Shown piece after piece: positions 6,731-14,919 of a stretch of 21,817 nucleotides of DNA (within the stretch, counting starts at the first letter, position 1; every line of letters begins with the position of its first letter). The stretch lies in assembly GCF_002432125.1 (NCBI RefSeq), contig NZ_DJFS01000025.1:1-21817 (forward strand). The letters are read 5' to 3'. The position numbers were made by a program, and so were the translations under genes. Below the pieces are notes generated by a model that worked only from the letters and a program-made list of their open reading frames with translations, did not search any database and was not told the DNA's origin. This stretch comes from Brevundimonas sp. UBA5866 (GTDB taxonomy: Bacteria > Pseudomonadota > Alphaproteobacteria > Caulobacterales > Caulobacteraceae).

Positions 6731-9700
6731 TTACCAAGGACGGTAGTTCACGCTGAGCGAGAAGCGACGACCGAACGGGTCGAAGTTCGAGTACAGCGTA
6801 GCGCCCAGCCAACGCGCTTGTTCAGCGTCGAAGACGTTCTGGACGGTACCGGTCACGGTCACGTCGTCACGGACCTGATAGCGGACCGAGATGTCGTTAC
6901 GCACGAAGTTACCGGTGTCCATGTACTTGGTCGCGCGCTGGTCAGCGTTGGCGACGAAGTCACGTGCTTGGATGATGTCTTGAGCGGTCTGCCAGTCAGC
7001 AGTCCAGGTCACACGAACCGGCTCGAACGGCGTTTGCCAAGCCAGGGTCGAGGTCATGCGAACACGCGGGTAGTACAGCGAGCTAGACAGCTCGGTGAAG
7101 TCCGCCGGGTTTTCGATGTTGTTGAAGTTCTTCTGCTCGATCAGCCACGAACCGTTCAGGCGGTGGGTGAAGCGACCCCAGTTGCGGCCCAGCATTTCTT
7201 CGGTGTCGAAACGGTAGGTCGTGGTGAAGTCCAGACCGCGAACGTTACGCTTGGCGTAGTTGATCGACGACTGGATGAAGTCGACCAGCAGGAAGCGGTC
7301 GTCGTTCGGGGTGTTCGGGTTATCAACCGCCGAACGGGTCAGGGTGGCACAGGCGCTGGTGTTCAGCGACGGGCCTTCCACGCAGTTGTTGGCGGCGACT
7401 TGAGCCGTAACCGATGCGATGACCTTGTCGATGGTGATTTCGTAGTAGTCGAGCACCAGCGAGAAGTTCGGGATGAAGCGCGGCTGCAGAACGGTCGAGA
7501 AGGTGAAGGATTCCGACTCTTCCGGTTGCAGGAACTTGTTGCCGCCGTTGCTGCCCGGAACCGACGAGCTGTAAACCGGCTTGTAGGCGTCCGCTGCGGT
7601 CGGGTCGGTGAAGTTGTAGGACAGACCGTACTGGGCAGCCAGAGCCGCGCAGTTCTTGATACGGTTGGCCTTCTTCTCCTGATCAGCCGTGTTCTGGATG
7701 TTCTGGGTCGCGCACGGGTCGGTGAACTGCAGGAAGGTCTGCGTCAGCGGCGCATTGGTTTCCGACAGGGTCGGAGCGCGGTACGAGGTGTTGAACGAGG
7801 TCTTGAACGCAATGTCCGGGATCGGACGGTAAACCAGGTTCACGCCCCAGACTTCGCTACCACCGAAGTTCGAGAAGTCGCTGTAGCGGTAGGAGCCGCT
7901 CAGTTCAGCGTACTGGCCGAACTTGGAGTCACGCAGCAGCGGCAGCGAAAGTTCGGCAAAGCCTTCCATCGCTTCATACGAAGCCGGCAGGAAGTCGGCA
8001 CCGCCGTTCAGCTGGGCATAGGTGGTGCCCAGCGACGAGCTGCGGCCCAGACCTTCGGTCGATTCCTTACGGTACTCACCGCCCAGTGCGAAACCGATCG
8101 GGCCTGCGCCCCACAGGTCCCACAGCTGACCCGAAACGCTACCCATGACGTCGTGCTGTTCGTTCAGCTGTTCGATCTTCAGCTGGGCAGCGACGTATTC
8201 CAGAGCCTCGGCGCTTTGGTTGCCTGCGCCGAACACGTTCAGCGGCACGCAGTTCTTAACGACGTCCGAGTTGGCGTTCAGCGTGCCCGGAACGTTCGGG
8301 TTACGGCTGGTCACCGTGCCACCGTTTGCGGTCAGAGCCTGCACGCGGCAGACGATCTGGCCTGCATCGTTACGAACAGCGTCCATCGCATAGGCGAAGT
8401 GTTCGATGTTCAGGCCACGCTCGACGTTCGAGTTGTCGACGCGACCGTAGGTATAGCCCAGATCCCAGTCGATGTTCTTGACGAAGCCGATGTCGCCGGC
8501 GTTGCCGTTCAGGCCGATGACATAGCGTTGCATTTGCTTGTCATTGGTTTGCGAACGGTCCAGCAGCCATGCGCTGTAACGTGCGAACGGTGCAGCCACG
8601 GTGGCGGTCGGTTGACCCGGCTGGTCCTGCGTAGCCGGACCGTAGATCACCATCGTGTTGTTGCGGATCGCTTCAGCCAGGTTGGTCGGCATGAAGGCGT
8701 TGTCGGTACGGGTGGTGTAGGCCGACGTGCCGAGGATCTGCAGCGAGTTGGTCGGGCTCAGCGTGTCGGTGATGTAGATATCGCCGAACGAGTTGCCGGT
8801 GGCCAGGTGAGTGCGTTCCTGCACATACTTGGCTTCTGCATACAGGTTGATGCGCGGGGTGATCTGGAAGTTCGCGCCGACTTGGAAGCGGGCGTTTTCC
8901 GATTGCGGCAGGGTCGAGTCGACGTTGAAGGTGGTGTTCGGGTTTTCGCCGTCACCGCCGATGCTGATGGCCTTGTTGGTGCCGGTCTTGCTGATGATGG
9001 TGCCGAAATCAGCCAGACGTGCAACCGGACCGTCGAACACATAGGTCTTGCCCGGCAGAACGCCGAAGCATGCCGAAGACGTGACCGAGGTGCTGGTGCA
9101 GTTTGCGGTCGGGATGGTCAGCGGGTTGTTCAGGGCGCTCGGCTGGTATGCGTTGGCCAGGGTGACCTGACCCCACTTGCGCATTTGCATCGAGCGACGG
9201 TCACGGAACAGTTCCGAGTCGATCACGCCGTCGTACGGGGCGTTTGCCGGATCGGCGTCCTGACCCACCATGCCCCAGCCGTCTTGCAGCCAGTCGATGT
9301 CAGCAGCCAGAACTTCGTCCAGACGCTCGTATTCGGCAAAGCCGTAAACGTTCAGACGGCCATCCAGAAGGTTCTTGCCGGCCAGAACCGAAAAGCGCTC
9401 GGAATCCTGACCACCATCGTTGAGCTGGGCCCAACGGGTGTCGATTTCCAGACCTTCGAAGTCCTTACGCAGCTTGAAGTTCAGAACGCCCGAAACGGCG
9501 TCTGCACCGTAAACCGACGAAGCACCGCCGGTGACGATCTCGACGCTTTCGATCAGCAGACGCGGAATGGTGTCAACGTCAACAGCGGTGCCGCCTTGCG
9601 GCGAAGCCACGTGACGACGACCGTCAACCAGGGTCAGGGTACGACCCGAACCCAGCGAGCGCAGGTTCGGCAGCGACAGACCGCCCGAGTTCAGCGAGCC

Positions 9701-9991
9701 GGTGGTGTCCGACGGAACTTGCGAGTTCATCAGGGCAGGAATGGTCGCCAGTTGGTCAATGACCGTGTTCTGACCCGAGGTCAGCAGGGTTTCACGGTTA
9801 ACCTGGATCAGCGGGGTCGGAGCCGTAACCGGATCGCGACGGATACGCGAACCCGTAACGACGATTTCGCTGACTTCGGTGACTTCGGCATTTGCCGAGC
9901 CGTTGGCTTCCTGAGCCACGGCAGCGGTCGAAACCGCCAGAACGCTTGCCAGCACCGAGGTGCCCAGCAGGTAAGTACGCTTGGAACGCAT
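6731..9991 (-). CDS. TonB-dependent outer membrane receptor (large)
   Basis: This 1086-residue receptor has a Sec signal peptide with likely cleavage after AAVA (residue 26), a TonB-box-like SEIVVTGSRI (about 41-50), and a plug domain with VDGRRHVASP and GGASSVYGADAVSGVLNF. The barrel is long and ends with SVNYRPW, an aromatic terminal residue suited to BAM recognition. It shares the overall design of the neighbouring TBDR (RxLGxxRTLxLVxGRR in the plug) but is a diverged paralogue rather than a recent copy. The ATG at 9991 has only a weak TAAG upstream; the gene next to it also has TAAGTT just before its start. The substrate is unknown and no transport partner lies beside it. It is probably monocistronic, with a terminator at 6683-6706 and a long AT-rich upstream region. 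Confidence 0.93.
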   Translation of the reverse strand: MRSKRTYLLGTSVLASVLAVSTAAVAQEANGSANAEVTEVSEIVVTGSRIRRDPVTAPTPLIQVNRETLLTSGQNTVIDQLATIPALMNSQVPSDTTGSLNSGGLSLPNLRSLGSGRTLTLVDGRRHVASPQGGTAVDVDTIPRLLIESVEIVTGGASSVYGADAVSGVLNFKLRKDFEGLEIDTRWAQLNDGGQDSERFSVLAGKNLLDGRLNVYGFAEYERLDEVLAADIDWLQDGWGMVGQDADPANAPYDGVIDSELFRDRRSMQMRKWGQVTLANAYQPSALNNPLTIPTANCTSTSVTSSACFGVLPGKTYVFDGPVARLADFGTIISKTGTNKAISIGGDGENPNTTFNVDSTLPQSENARFQVGANFQITPRINLYAEAKYVQERTHLATGNSFGDIYITDTLSPTNSLQILGTSAYTTRTDNAFMPTNLAEAIRNNTMVIYGPATQDQPGQPTATVAAPFARYSAWLLDRSQTNDKQMQRYVIGLNGNAGDIGFVKNIDWDLGYTYGRVDNSNVERGLNIEHFAYAMDAVRNDAGQIVCRVQALTANGGTVTSRNPNVPGTLNANSDVVKNCVPLNVFGAGNQSAEALEYVAAQLKIEQLNEQHDVMGSVSGQLWDLWGAGPIGFALGGEYRKESTEGLGRSSSLGTTYAQLNGGADFLPASYEAMEGFAELSLPLLRDSKFGQYAELSGSYRYSDFSNFGGSEVWGVNLVYRPIPDIAFKTSFNTSYRAPTLSETNAPLTQTFLQFTDPCATQNIQNTADQEKKANRIKNCAALAAQYGLSYNFTDPTAADAYKPVYSSSVPGSNGGNKFLQPEESESFTFSTVLQPRFIPNFSLVLDYYEITIDKVIASVTAQVAANNCVEGPSLNTSACATLTRSAVDNPNTPNDDRFLLVDFIQSSINYAKRNVRGLDFTTTYRFDTEEMLGRNWGRFTHRLNGSWLIEQKNFNNIENPADFTELSSSLYYPRVRMTSTLAWQTPFEPVRVTWTADWQTAQDIIQARDFVANADQRATKYMDTGNFVRNDISVRYQVRDDVTVTGTVQNVFDAEQARWLGATLYSNFDPFGRRFSLSVNYRPW

Positions 9992-10672
9992 AACTTAGTA
10001 CCACACAAAAAAACGAACAGGTGACGGGCCAGATACGCAGTCCGTCATACAGGGGGGCCTGCCTGTCACGCTTCAAATTGCAGGGCAACTCACCCGCCCC
10101 ATTTGCGCCCTAAAACTGCTTGATTGCGCACTCCAGCGTAACATTAACGACACATAACACAGCGACGCGTCAATTTTAGAAAACCGTCATTTTCATCAAT
10201 ATCGTTCTAAAAGAAAATGTTGTTATTAAATTAAAATCCGTTTTGTCCGCTATATGTGAATTTTAGTTCTAAATTAGCGTATTGATATATCGATGTATTG
10301 CGATAACAATGATTGATATAATAATAGTGGCCTTATTTCATCCATGAATCAGGCAGGAAGAATGAACACAAGTTTGCCTCATTCTGAAATTGAACTGACT
10401 ATGGATGGATATTGTTTGTATTCACAGAATGCCGTTTGATTTGTGCGTAATAATTGAGAAAACAGATTGCATCGGTCGCTCAAATTCACTCCAATATTAT
10501 TGGATCATAAATAACGCTGAAATTTCTACTGGTTCATTTCTGTAGACACGTCGACGGCTACGGTCCGCATCCGGCCGTAACGTAGGGGGACAGACCGGGT
10601 TTGCCACAGGAAGACCCGACCGAAACACCCCAACTGCCCACCCCTTGGAGATCAGGAAGCCAGCATCAAAAT
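9992..10672. other. Long AT-rich intergenic region between ftsA and the second TBDR gene
   Basis: About 0.7 kb lies between ftsA and the TBDR gene. The part near the TBDR start (9992-10140) has a short hairpin (ACAGG 10049-10053 with CCTGT 10062-10066). The part from about 10140 to 10520 is strikingly AT-rich for this genome and carries inverted TTTAGAA/TTCTAAA-type repeats (10174-10181 with 10205-10212, and 10262-10273). It also has a perfect TATAAT at 10317-10322 on the plus strand and a small open frame at 10344-10439. No convincing longer gene is present. Confidence 0.6.
10344..10439 (+). CDS. Possible 31- or 25-codon small ORF
   Basis: ATG at 10344 or, in the same frame, ATG at 10362 leads to TGA at 10437-10439. 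The second ATG is preceded by AGGAAGA (purine-rich but very close to the start), and a TATAAT lies at 10317-10322. The peptide has no signal or recognised motif. It lies on the opposite strand to its neighbours inside an AT-rich intergenic region. With no conservation evidence this is only a candidate; the alternative is chance. Confidence 0.15.
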   Translation: MNQAGRMNTSLPHSEIELTMDGYCLYSQNAV

Positions 10673-10697
10673 GGGCGCTCCGATATACAAAGCGCCC
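10673..10697 (-). terminator. Weak terminator downstream of ftsA
   Basis: A 7-bp stem (GGGCGCT 10673-10679 with AGCGCCC 10691-10697) has an 11-base loop. On the minus strand it is followed by ATTTTGATG. It lies 23 bases past the ftsA stop and probably ends the ddl-ftsQ-ftsA transcript, though the loop is long and the T-run short. Confidence 0.55.
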
Positions 10698-10720
10698 TGT
10701 CATATGAGTTTGACGGAAAT

Positions 10721-12049
10721 CTAGAAGTTCTCGCGGAGCCAGGTTGCGGCGCGGCTGAAGGGGCCACCGTTGTGGATACGGGGCGCATCCGCAGCGGTAA
10801 TGTGCCGGGTCATCAGCTTGTGAACCGAAACGGCCTCACGCGGGCCATAGGCGGCGCGCAGCAGAACGCCCGCGGCAGAGCAAAACGCCGGGCCCGCCGC
10901 AGCTTCGGCCAGGTGAGGAGCCCGTTGCGGACGCCCCAAACGCACCGATGGATGATCGAACACACGCTCGGCCAGCTCGCGCACACCGTTCAGCTGACTG
11001 GCACCACCGGTCAGGACAATGCCCATACCCGGATCGATGCGCATACCCGCAGCGCGCAGGCGGTCACGCATCAGCTCCAGTGTCTCTTCAACACGTGGGG
11101 CGATGATGGTTTTCAGCATGGCACGGGGCCACACCACCGGACCGGCGGATGAATCCTCGCCACGCGGCGGGGCCTCGACCATTTCGCGGTCCTCGTTATT
11201 GCTGGCCATAGCCGAGCCGTGCAGCGTCTTGAGGCGCTCCGCACCGGCGCGTGATGTGGTCATGCCGCGGGCGATATCGGCGGTAACGTGATCGCCGCCC
11301 ACGCTCAGGCTTTCGATATGCAGAAGCGAGCGACCGCCCCAGACAGCGGCAGAGGTTGTACCTGCGCCCATGTCGATACACAGGGCCCCCAACTCCATCT
11401 CGTCCTCTTCCAGCGCAGCCAGGGAGGTTACTAGCGGCGCTGCGGCCACACCCTGCAGATCAAGGTGCGCCCGTTCCAGACAGTTACTGAGCGCACCGAA
11501 CGCGCCCTCGGCCATAGAGATCACCAGCAGGTCCAGCCCAAGGGTGCGCCCCTGGAGGTGGCGCGGGTCATGCACGCCACGCGCGCCATCCACCGACCAT
11601 GCCACCGGCAGGACGTGGATCGGGCGACGGTTCGGCAGGCTGATCTTGGACAGGGCCGCACTGATGGCGCGGGCCAGATCGGGATCGGAGATCGGCTGAC
11701 CGCCCAGCGAGACGCTGGCCGACACGCGATGGCTGGCCATCTGGCCGATAGAGGTGGTGACAACCACACCCGAAACCGTAGCCCCGGCGTGCCGTTCCGC
11801 GCGCTCGACAGCGCGGGCGATGGCATCGGCGGCGTCTTCCATATTGACGATCACGCCACCGCGCACACCGCGCGACTGGACGTGACCGGCACCGGCCACA
11901 CGAATGGTGCTGTCGGCACGGCGAACGCCCTCGGGCTTCATGATGAAGCAGGCCACCTTGGACTGGCCCAGATCAAGCGCAGCCACAGCCGGTGCACGTG
12001 GAGAGCTGCCTACCTGATCGACTTTCCGGTCGCGGAGAAGACCAATCAT
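10721..12049 (-). CDS. ftsA: Cell division actin-like ATPase FtsA
   Basis: FtsA is the actin-like protein that tethers FtsZ filaments to the inner membrane. From ATG 12049 it is 442 residues. Visible motifs are the phosphate-1 segment AALDLGQSK near the N-terminus, the 1C subdomain (about 80-165), the phosphate-2 segment CIDMGAGTTSAAVW, and the adenosine motif GIVLTGGASQLNGV. An amphipathic C-terminal helix, FSRAATWLRENF, would be the membrane-targeting sequence. An acidic insertion near residues 285-310 makes it slightly longer than the E. coli protein (420). The frame extends to a TTG at 12058, but GGGA spacing favours the ATG. It starts 26 bases after the ftsQ stop and is probably cotranscribed with ddl and ftsQ. 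ftsZ does not follow directly: two TBDR genes intervene. Confidence 0.96.
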   Translation of the reverse strand: MIGLLRDRKVDQVGSSPRAPAVAALDLGQSKVACFIMKPEGVRRADSTIRVAGAGHVQSRGVRGGVIVNMEDAADAIARAVERAERHAGATVSGVVVTTSIGQMASHRVSASVSLGGQPISDPDLARAISAALSKISLPNRRPIHVLPVAWSVDGARGVHDPRHLQGRTLGLDLLVISMAEGAFGALSNCLERAHLDLQGVAAAPLVTSLAALEEDEMELGALCIDMGAGTTSAAVWGGRSLLHIESLSVGGDHVTADIARGMTTSRAGAERLKTLHGSAMASNNEDREMVEAPPRGEDSSAGPVVWPRAMLKTIIAPRVEETLELMRDRLRAAGMRIDPGMGIVLTGGASQLNGVRELAERVFDHPSVRLGRPQRAPHLAEAAAGPAFCSAAGVLLRAAYGPREAVSVHKLMTRHITAADAPRIHNGGPFSRAATWLRENF

Positions 12050-12075
12050 CTTGTTCAACGTCCCATCGTCAGAGT

Positions 12076-12915
12076 TCAGGCGTCACCTTCGGAAGGGCGG
12101 ATAGCCACCTCCTCGGGGGTGCGAAGGTCGACCCGGGCAAAACCCAGATCCAAAAGGCGTTCGCGCTGGTCCAGCGCATCAAGGCGGATCAGGGCCGAGT
12201 CCTGATCGACAGCCGGAAGCTGTATCAGCGCACCATCTTTCAGGCGCAGGTCCCAGCGGCGCTCGTCCACACGGACCAGAGCGTCCACGCGGCTCATCAA
12301 ACGCGGGCGCTGGCGCAGCAGCGGGACAATATCCGAAGCGGCCTGATCGGCCCCCTTGCCCACCACCAGAGGCAGGTCGGGATAGCGACCGGCATCGGCA
12401 CCGGGGATCACCACGCCGTCTGCATCGATGACATAGGCCTTGCCCTGCATCTGCCAGACGGCCAGACGATTGTGCTCCTTCACGTCCACGATGATGGTGT
12501 CCGGCAGCAACCGCACGACGCGCGCTTCCTTGACCCAGCCCACCTGTTCCACCCGCTCGCGTACGGCATTCAGGTCCAGACTGACGATCGGCTGGTCCTG
12601 ATACAGGTCGACAGCCCGCTGGATCGGGCCGACCGCCTCGGGCGATGCCCCCGAAACGTGAACCTGATTGATCTTCAGACCCATGCCGACAGTGACGGCA
12701 TTGAACTTTTCAGTCGCAGAAGCGGTGATGCGCTCGGCACGGGCCCCGGTCGCCAGCACAGCGCCCAGAATGACCACACCGCCGACCAGACAGGCAGCGA
12801 CCACACGCGGCGACATATCCATGTGCCCGATATCGGCCACACGTCCCTTGGGCGCGCCACGCGGGGGCTGCCCCTTACCTGATTGTCGGCGTCCGCCGCG
12901 AACTACCGCCGGCAT
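12076..12915 (-). CDS. ftsQ: Cell division protein FtsQ
   Basis: FtsQ is a bitopic inner membrane protein that links early and late divisome proteins (FtsB/FtsL partners). From ATG 12915 it has 279 residues: a basic cytoplasmic N-terminus with many Arg/Lys/Gly/Pro, one transmembrane segment (about 37-58), a periplasmic POTRA domain starting near KINQVHVSGA (81-90), and the beta domain with GWVKEARVVRLLPDTIIVDV. The frame runs seven codons further to an upstream ATG, but GGAGG at 12923-12927 sits seven bases before the ATG at 12915, which fixes the start. It overlaps the end of ddl by 13 bases, so translation is likely coupled. A CtrA-like site lies about 130 bp upstream, within ddl. Confidence 0.94.
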   Translation of the reverse strand: MPAVVRGGRRQSGKGQPPRGAPKGRVADIGHMDMSPRVVAACLVGGVVILGAVLATGARAERITASATEKFNAVTVGMGLKINQVHVSGASPEAVGPIQRAVDLYQDQPIVSLDLNAVRERVEQVGWVKEARVVRLLPDTIIVDVKEHNRLAVWQMQGKAYVIDADGVVIPGADAGRYPDLPLVVGKGADQAASDIVPLLRQRPRLMSRVDALVRVDERRWDLRLKDGALIQLPAVDQDSALIRLDALDQRERLLDLGFARVDLRTPEEVAIRPSEGDA

Positions 12916-13841
12916 GAGGCGTCCTCCACCAACCAACGTACCAGACTGCGATAATCCATACCGGCATAGGCAGCCTGCTCGGGTGCGAGCGAGGTCGGGG
13001 TCATGCCGGGCTGGGTGTTGACCTCCAGCAAGACAAGAACATCGTTAACGTCGTCATAACGGAAATCGGAACGCGAGACGCCACGGCAGCCCATTGCCGT
13101 GTGGGCCAGCTCCGCCTGACGTAAAGCCTTGTCAAATACGTGCACAGGCAGCTCTGCTGGCAGGACGTGGCGCGATCCGCCGGGCGCATATTTGGCTTCA
13201 TAGTCATAGAAGCCCTTGGTCGGGGTGATGTCGGTGATGGTCAGGGCGCGTGGGCCATCCTTTTCGCCGATGACGGCGACGGCCAGTTCCTTGCCCGCCA
13301 CGAACGGCTCGACCATGACCAGATCGCCGTAGGTCCAGCTGTCCTCGCCGACCTCTACCACCGGACGGTTGGCCCCTTCGTAGACCACGAACACGCCGAC
13401 GGAAGACCCCTCGGCATTGGGCTTCACCACATAGGGCGGCTCGATGACGTGACGGCTGGCGACCTCGTGGCGGTCGTAAAGACCGCCGCCCGGCACGGTC
13501 ACGCCCGCCGCGCGCAGGACGGCCTTGGACTTGTCCTTGTCCATTGCCAGCGCCGAGGCCAGCACGCCCGAGTGGGTATAGGGAATATTCAGAGTCTCGA
13601 GGATGCCCTGGACACAGCCGTCCTCGCCCCACGCGCCATGCAGGGCATTGAAAACGACATCAGGTTTCAGTTCGGTCAGGACCTGCGCCAGATCGCGGCC
13701 CGCGTCCACGCGGCTGACCTTGGCCACCTGCCCTTCCAGGGCGTCGGCACATCGCGCGCCGGATTCCAGCGAAACTTCGCGTTCCGAGGACAGACCGCCC
13801 ATCAGGACGGCAACGTGGAGGGTGTTGAGAGGCGCGAGCAT
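12903..13841 (-). CDS. ddl: D-alanine--D-alanine ligase
   Basis: This ATP-grasp enzyme makes D-Ala-D-Ala for the peptidoglycan pentapeptide in the cytoplasm. The 312-residue product has MGGLSSEREVS (14-24), HGAWGEDG (68-75), the ATP-grasp loop KPNAEGSSVGV (140-150), SRSDFRYD (256-263) and the metal/substrate-binding LEVNTQPGMT (272-281), all as expected for DdlB-type enzymes. It follows murB on the same strand after a 155-base gap that holds a hairpin, and it overlaps ftsQ by 13 bases. It probably heads a ddl-ftsQ-ftsA unit. The start ATG at 13841 has only a modest GGA upstream. Confidence 0.97.
   Translation of the reverse strand: MLAPLNTLHVAVLMGGLSSEREVSLESGARCADALEGQVAKVSRVDAGRDLAQVLTELKPDVVFNALHGAWGEDGCVQGILETLNIPYTHSGVLASALAMDKDKSKAVLRAAGVTVPGGGLYDRHEVASRHVIEPPYVVKPNAEGSSVGVFVVYEGANRPVVEVGEDSWTYGDLVMVEPFVAGKELAVAVIGEKDGPRALTITDITPTKGFYDYEAKYAPGGSRHVLPAELPVHVFDKALRQAELAHTAMGCRGVSRSDFRYDDVNDVLVLLEVNTQPGMTPTSLAPEQAAYAGMDYRSLVRWLVEDASCRR
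12923..12927 (-). promoter_or_regulatory. Ribosome binding site that fixes the ftsQ start
   Basis: GGAGG on the minus strand (plus-strand CCTCC) lies seven bases before the ATG at 12915 and inside the end of ddl. It favours this start over the in-frame ATG at 12936. Confidence 0.8.
13044..13059 (-). promoter_or_regulatory. CtrA-like site inside ddl, upstream of ftsQ
   Basis: The minus strand reads TTAT-GACGACG-TTAAC, one mismatch from TTAA-N7-TTAAC. It lies about 130-145 bases before the ftsQ start. In C. crescentus the ftsQA promoter is CtrA-dependent; the present site being functional is inference. Confidence 0.45.
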
Positions 13842-13945
13842 GAGACAATCCGAAGACTAGCCTCCCCCTATCGCCTCAATAGGGTTAACCGGTTGGAAAC
13901 GATAGGCCCCGTTCGCTCCGGCCACGCTTAAAAAAGTGCACGAAA

Positions 13946-13969
13946 CGGGGGATGTTTTTTCATCCCCCG
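13946..13969 (-). terminator. Hairpin after murB, before ddl
   Basis: A 9-bp stem (CGGGGGATG 13946-13954 with CATCCCCCG 13961-13969) closes a 6-base loop. On the minus strand it is followed by TTTCGTGCACTTTTTT. It looks like an intrinsic terminator and would split murC-murB from ddl-ftsQ-ftsA, fully or partly. Confidence 0.65.
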
Positions 13970-13996
13970 CGTGTATGGCCCCATTGCGGCCAGCGC

Positions 13997-14908
13997 TCAG
14001 CCCGGACGGCCGATACGCTTGATTTCCCAGCTCAGCTGGATGCCGGTCTTGGAGAAGACGTCCTGACGGACGATCTCGCCCAGACCTTCGAGGTCGGCGG
14101 CGGTCGCCTCGCCCGGATTGATCATGAAGTTGGAGTGCAGCTCGCTGAACTTGGCACCGCCGCCGGTCATCTTGAACAGCTTGCCGCGCCAGCCCGCCTC
14201 ATCGACCAGCTTCCACGAGGAATGGCCCTCGGGGTTTTTGAAGGTCGAGCCGCCGGTCTTTTCGCGGATCGGCTGGGTCTTTTCGCGGCGCTCGGTGATT
14301 TCGGCGATGCGGGCGGCGACCGCCTCGGGATCATCCGCCGTGCCGCGATAGGTGGCTTCGGTCCAGATGATGTCCGCCGGAGCATTCGAGTGGCGGTAGG
14401 TGTAGCCGAACTCCTCGACCGTCATCTCCACCTTCTCGCCCTTGCGGTTCACGCCGCGGGCAGAGACGAGGATGTCCTTGGTCTCTGAGCCATAGCAGCC
14501 CGCATTCATCGTCAGCGCGCCACCGATGGAGCCCGGAATACCGGCATAGAATTCCATGCCCGCGATACCGGCCTTGGCCGAGGCGCGCGCCACCATGGAA
14601 TCCAGAGCGCCCGCGCCAGCGGTGATGGTCAGGCCCTCAGCCACGACCTGTCCCCACGCACGGCCCGCCAGACGGATCACCACGCCCTTCATGCCGCCAT
14701 CGCGCACGATCAGGTTCGAGCCCACGCCGAACGGATAGACAGGAACCTCTTCCGGAAGGGCCTTGAGGAAGTCGATCAGATCGTCCTCGTCCGCCGGAAT
14801 GAACAGGGCATCGGCCGGACCACCGACGCGGAACCAGGTGTAAGGCGCCAGTTGCTCGTTCAGCAGCAGTTTGCCGCGCACGGTCGGCAGGGTGTCAGTC
14901 CAGGACAT
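13997..14908 (-). CDS. murB: UDP-N-acetylmuramate dehydrogenase (UDP-N-acetylenolpyruvoylglucosamine reductase)
   Basis: This FAD-dependent cytoplasmic enzyme reduces UDP-GlcNAc-enolpyruvate to UDP-MurNAc with NADPH. From ATG 14908 it has 303 residues. Motifs include RVGGPAD (27-33), the FAD-binding GSNLIVRDGG (63-72), GIPGSIGGALTMNAGCYG (123-140), the catalytic region GGSTFKNPEG (219-228, Ser221) and SELHSNFMIN. The frame is open 18 codons further upstream into murC, but ATG 14908 lies 11 bases after the murC stop and begins the conserved part, so it is the likely start. The gene is tightly linked to murC and followed by a hairpin. Confidence 0.96.
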   Translation of the reverse strand: MSWTDTLPTVRGKLLLNEQLAPYTWFRVGGPADALFIPADEDDLIDFLKALPEEVPVYPFGVGSNLIVRDGGMKGVVIRLAGRAWGQVVAEGLTITAGAGALDSMVARASAKAGIAGMEFYAGIPGSIGGALTMNAGCYGSETKDILVSARGVNRKGEKVEMTVEEFGYTYRHSNAPADIIWTEATYRGTADDPEAVAARIAEITERREKTQPIREKTGGSTFKNPEGHSSWKLVDEAGWRGKLFKMTGGGAKFSELHSNFMINPGEATAADLEGLGEIVRQDVFSKTGIQLSWEIKRIGRPG

Positions 14909-14919
14909 GGCTGTCTTTC

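Noticed and set aside
3291..9991. A transposon or integrative element carrying the two receptor genes
   Set aside because: I saw no transposase, integrase, terminal inverted repeats or target duplication at the borders.
6818..10024. A 1068-codon plus-strand open frame antisense to the larger receptor gene
   Set aside because: Long antisense frames are common over genes of this composition. It lacks a ribosome site and recognisable domains, and the receptor on the minus strand has a signal peptide, plug and barrel.
10174..10273. An Irr-type iron control element (TTTAGAA-N3-TTCTAAA)
   Set aside because: The half-sites are present, but the spacing is wrong (23 bases in one case, overlapping in the other), so I do not call an Irr or Fur box.
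10497..10703. A 68-codon minus-strand open frame downstream of ftsA
   Set aside because: It starts inside the putative ftsA terminator, has no ribosome site and no recognisable motif.
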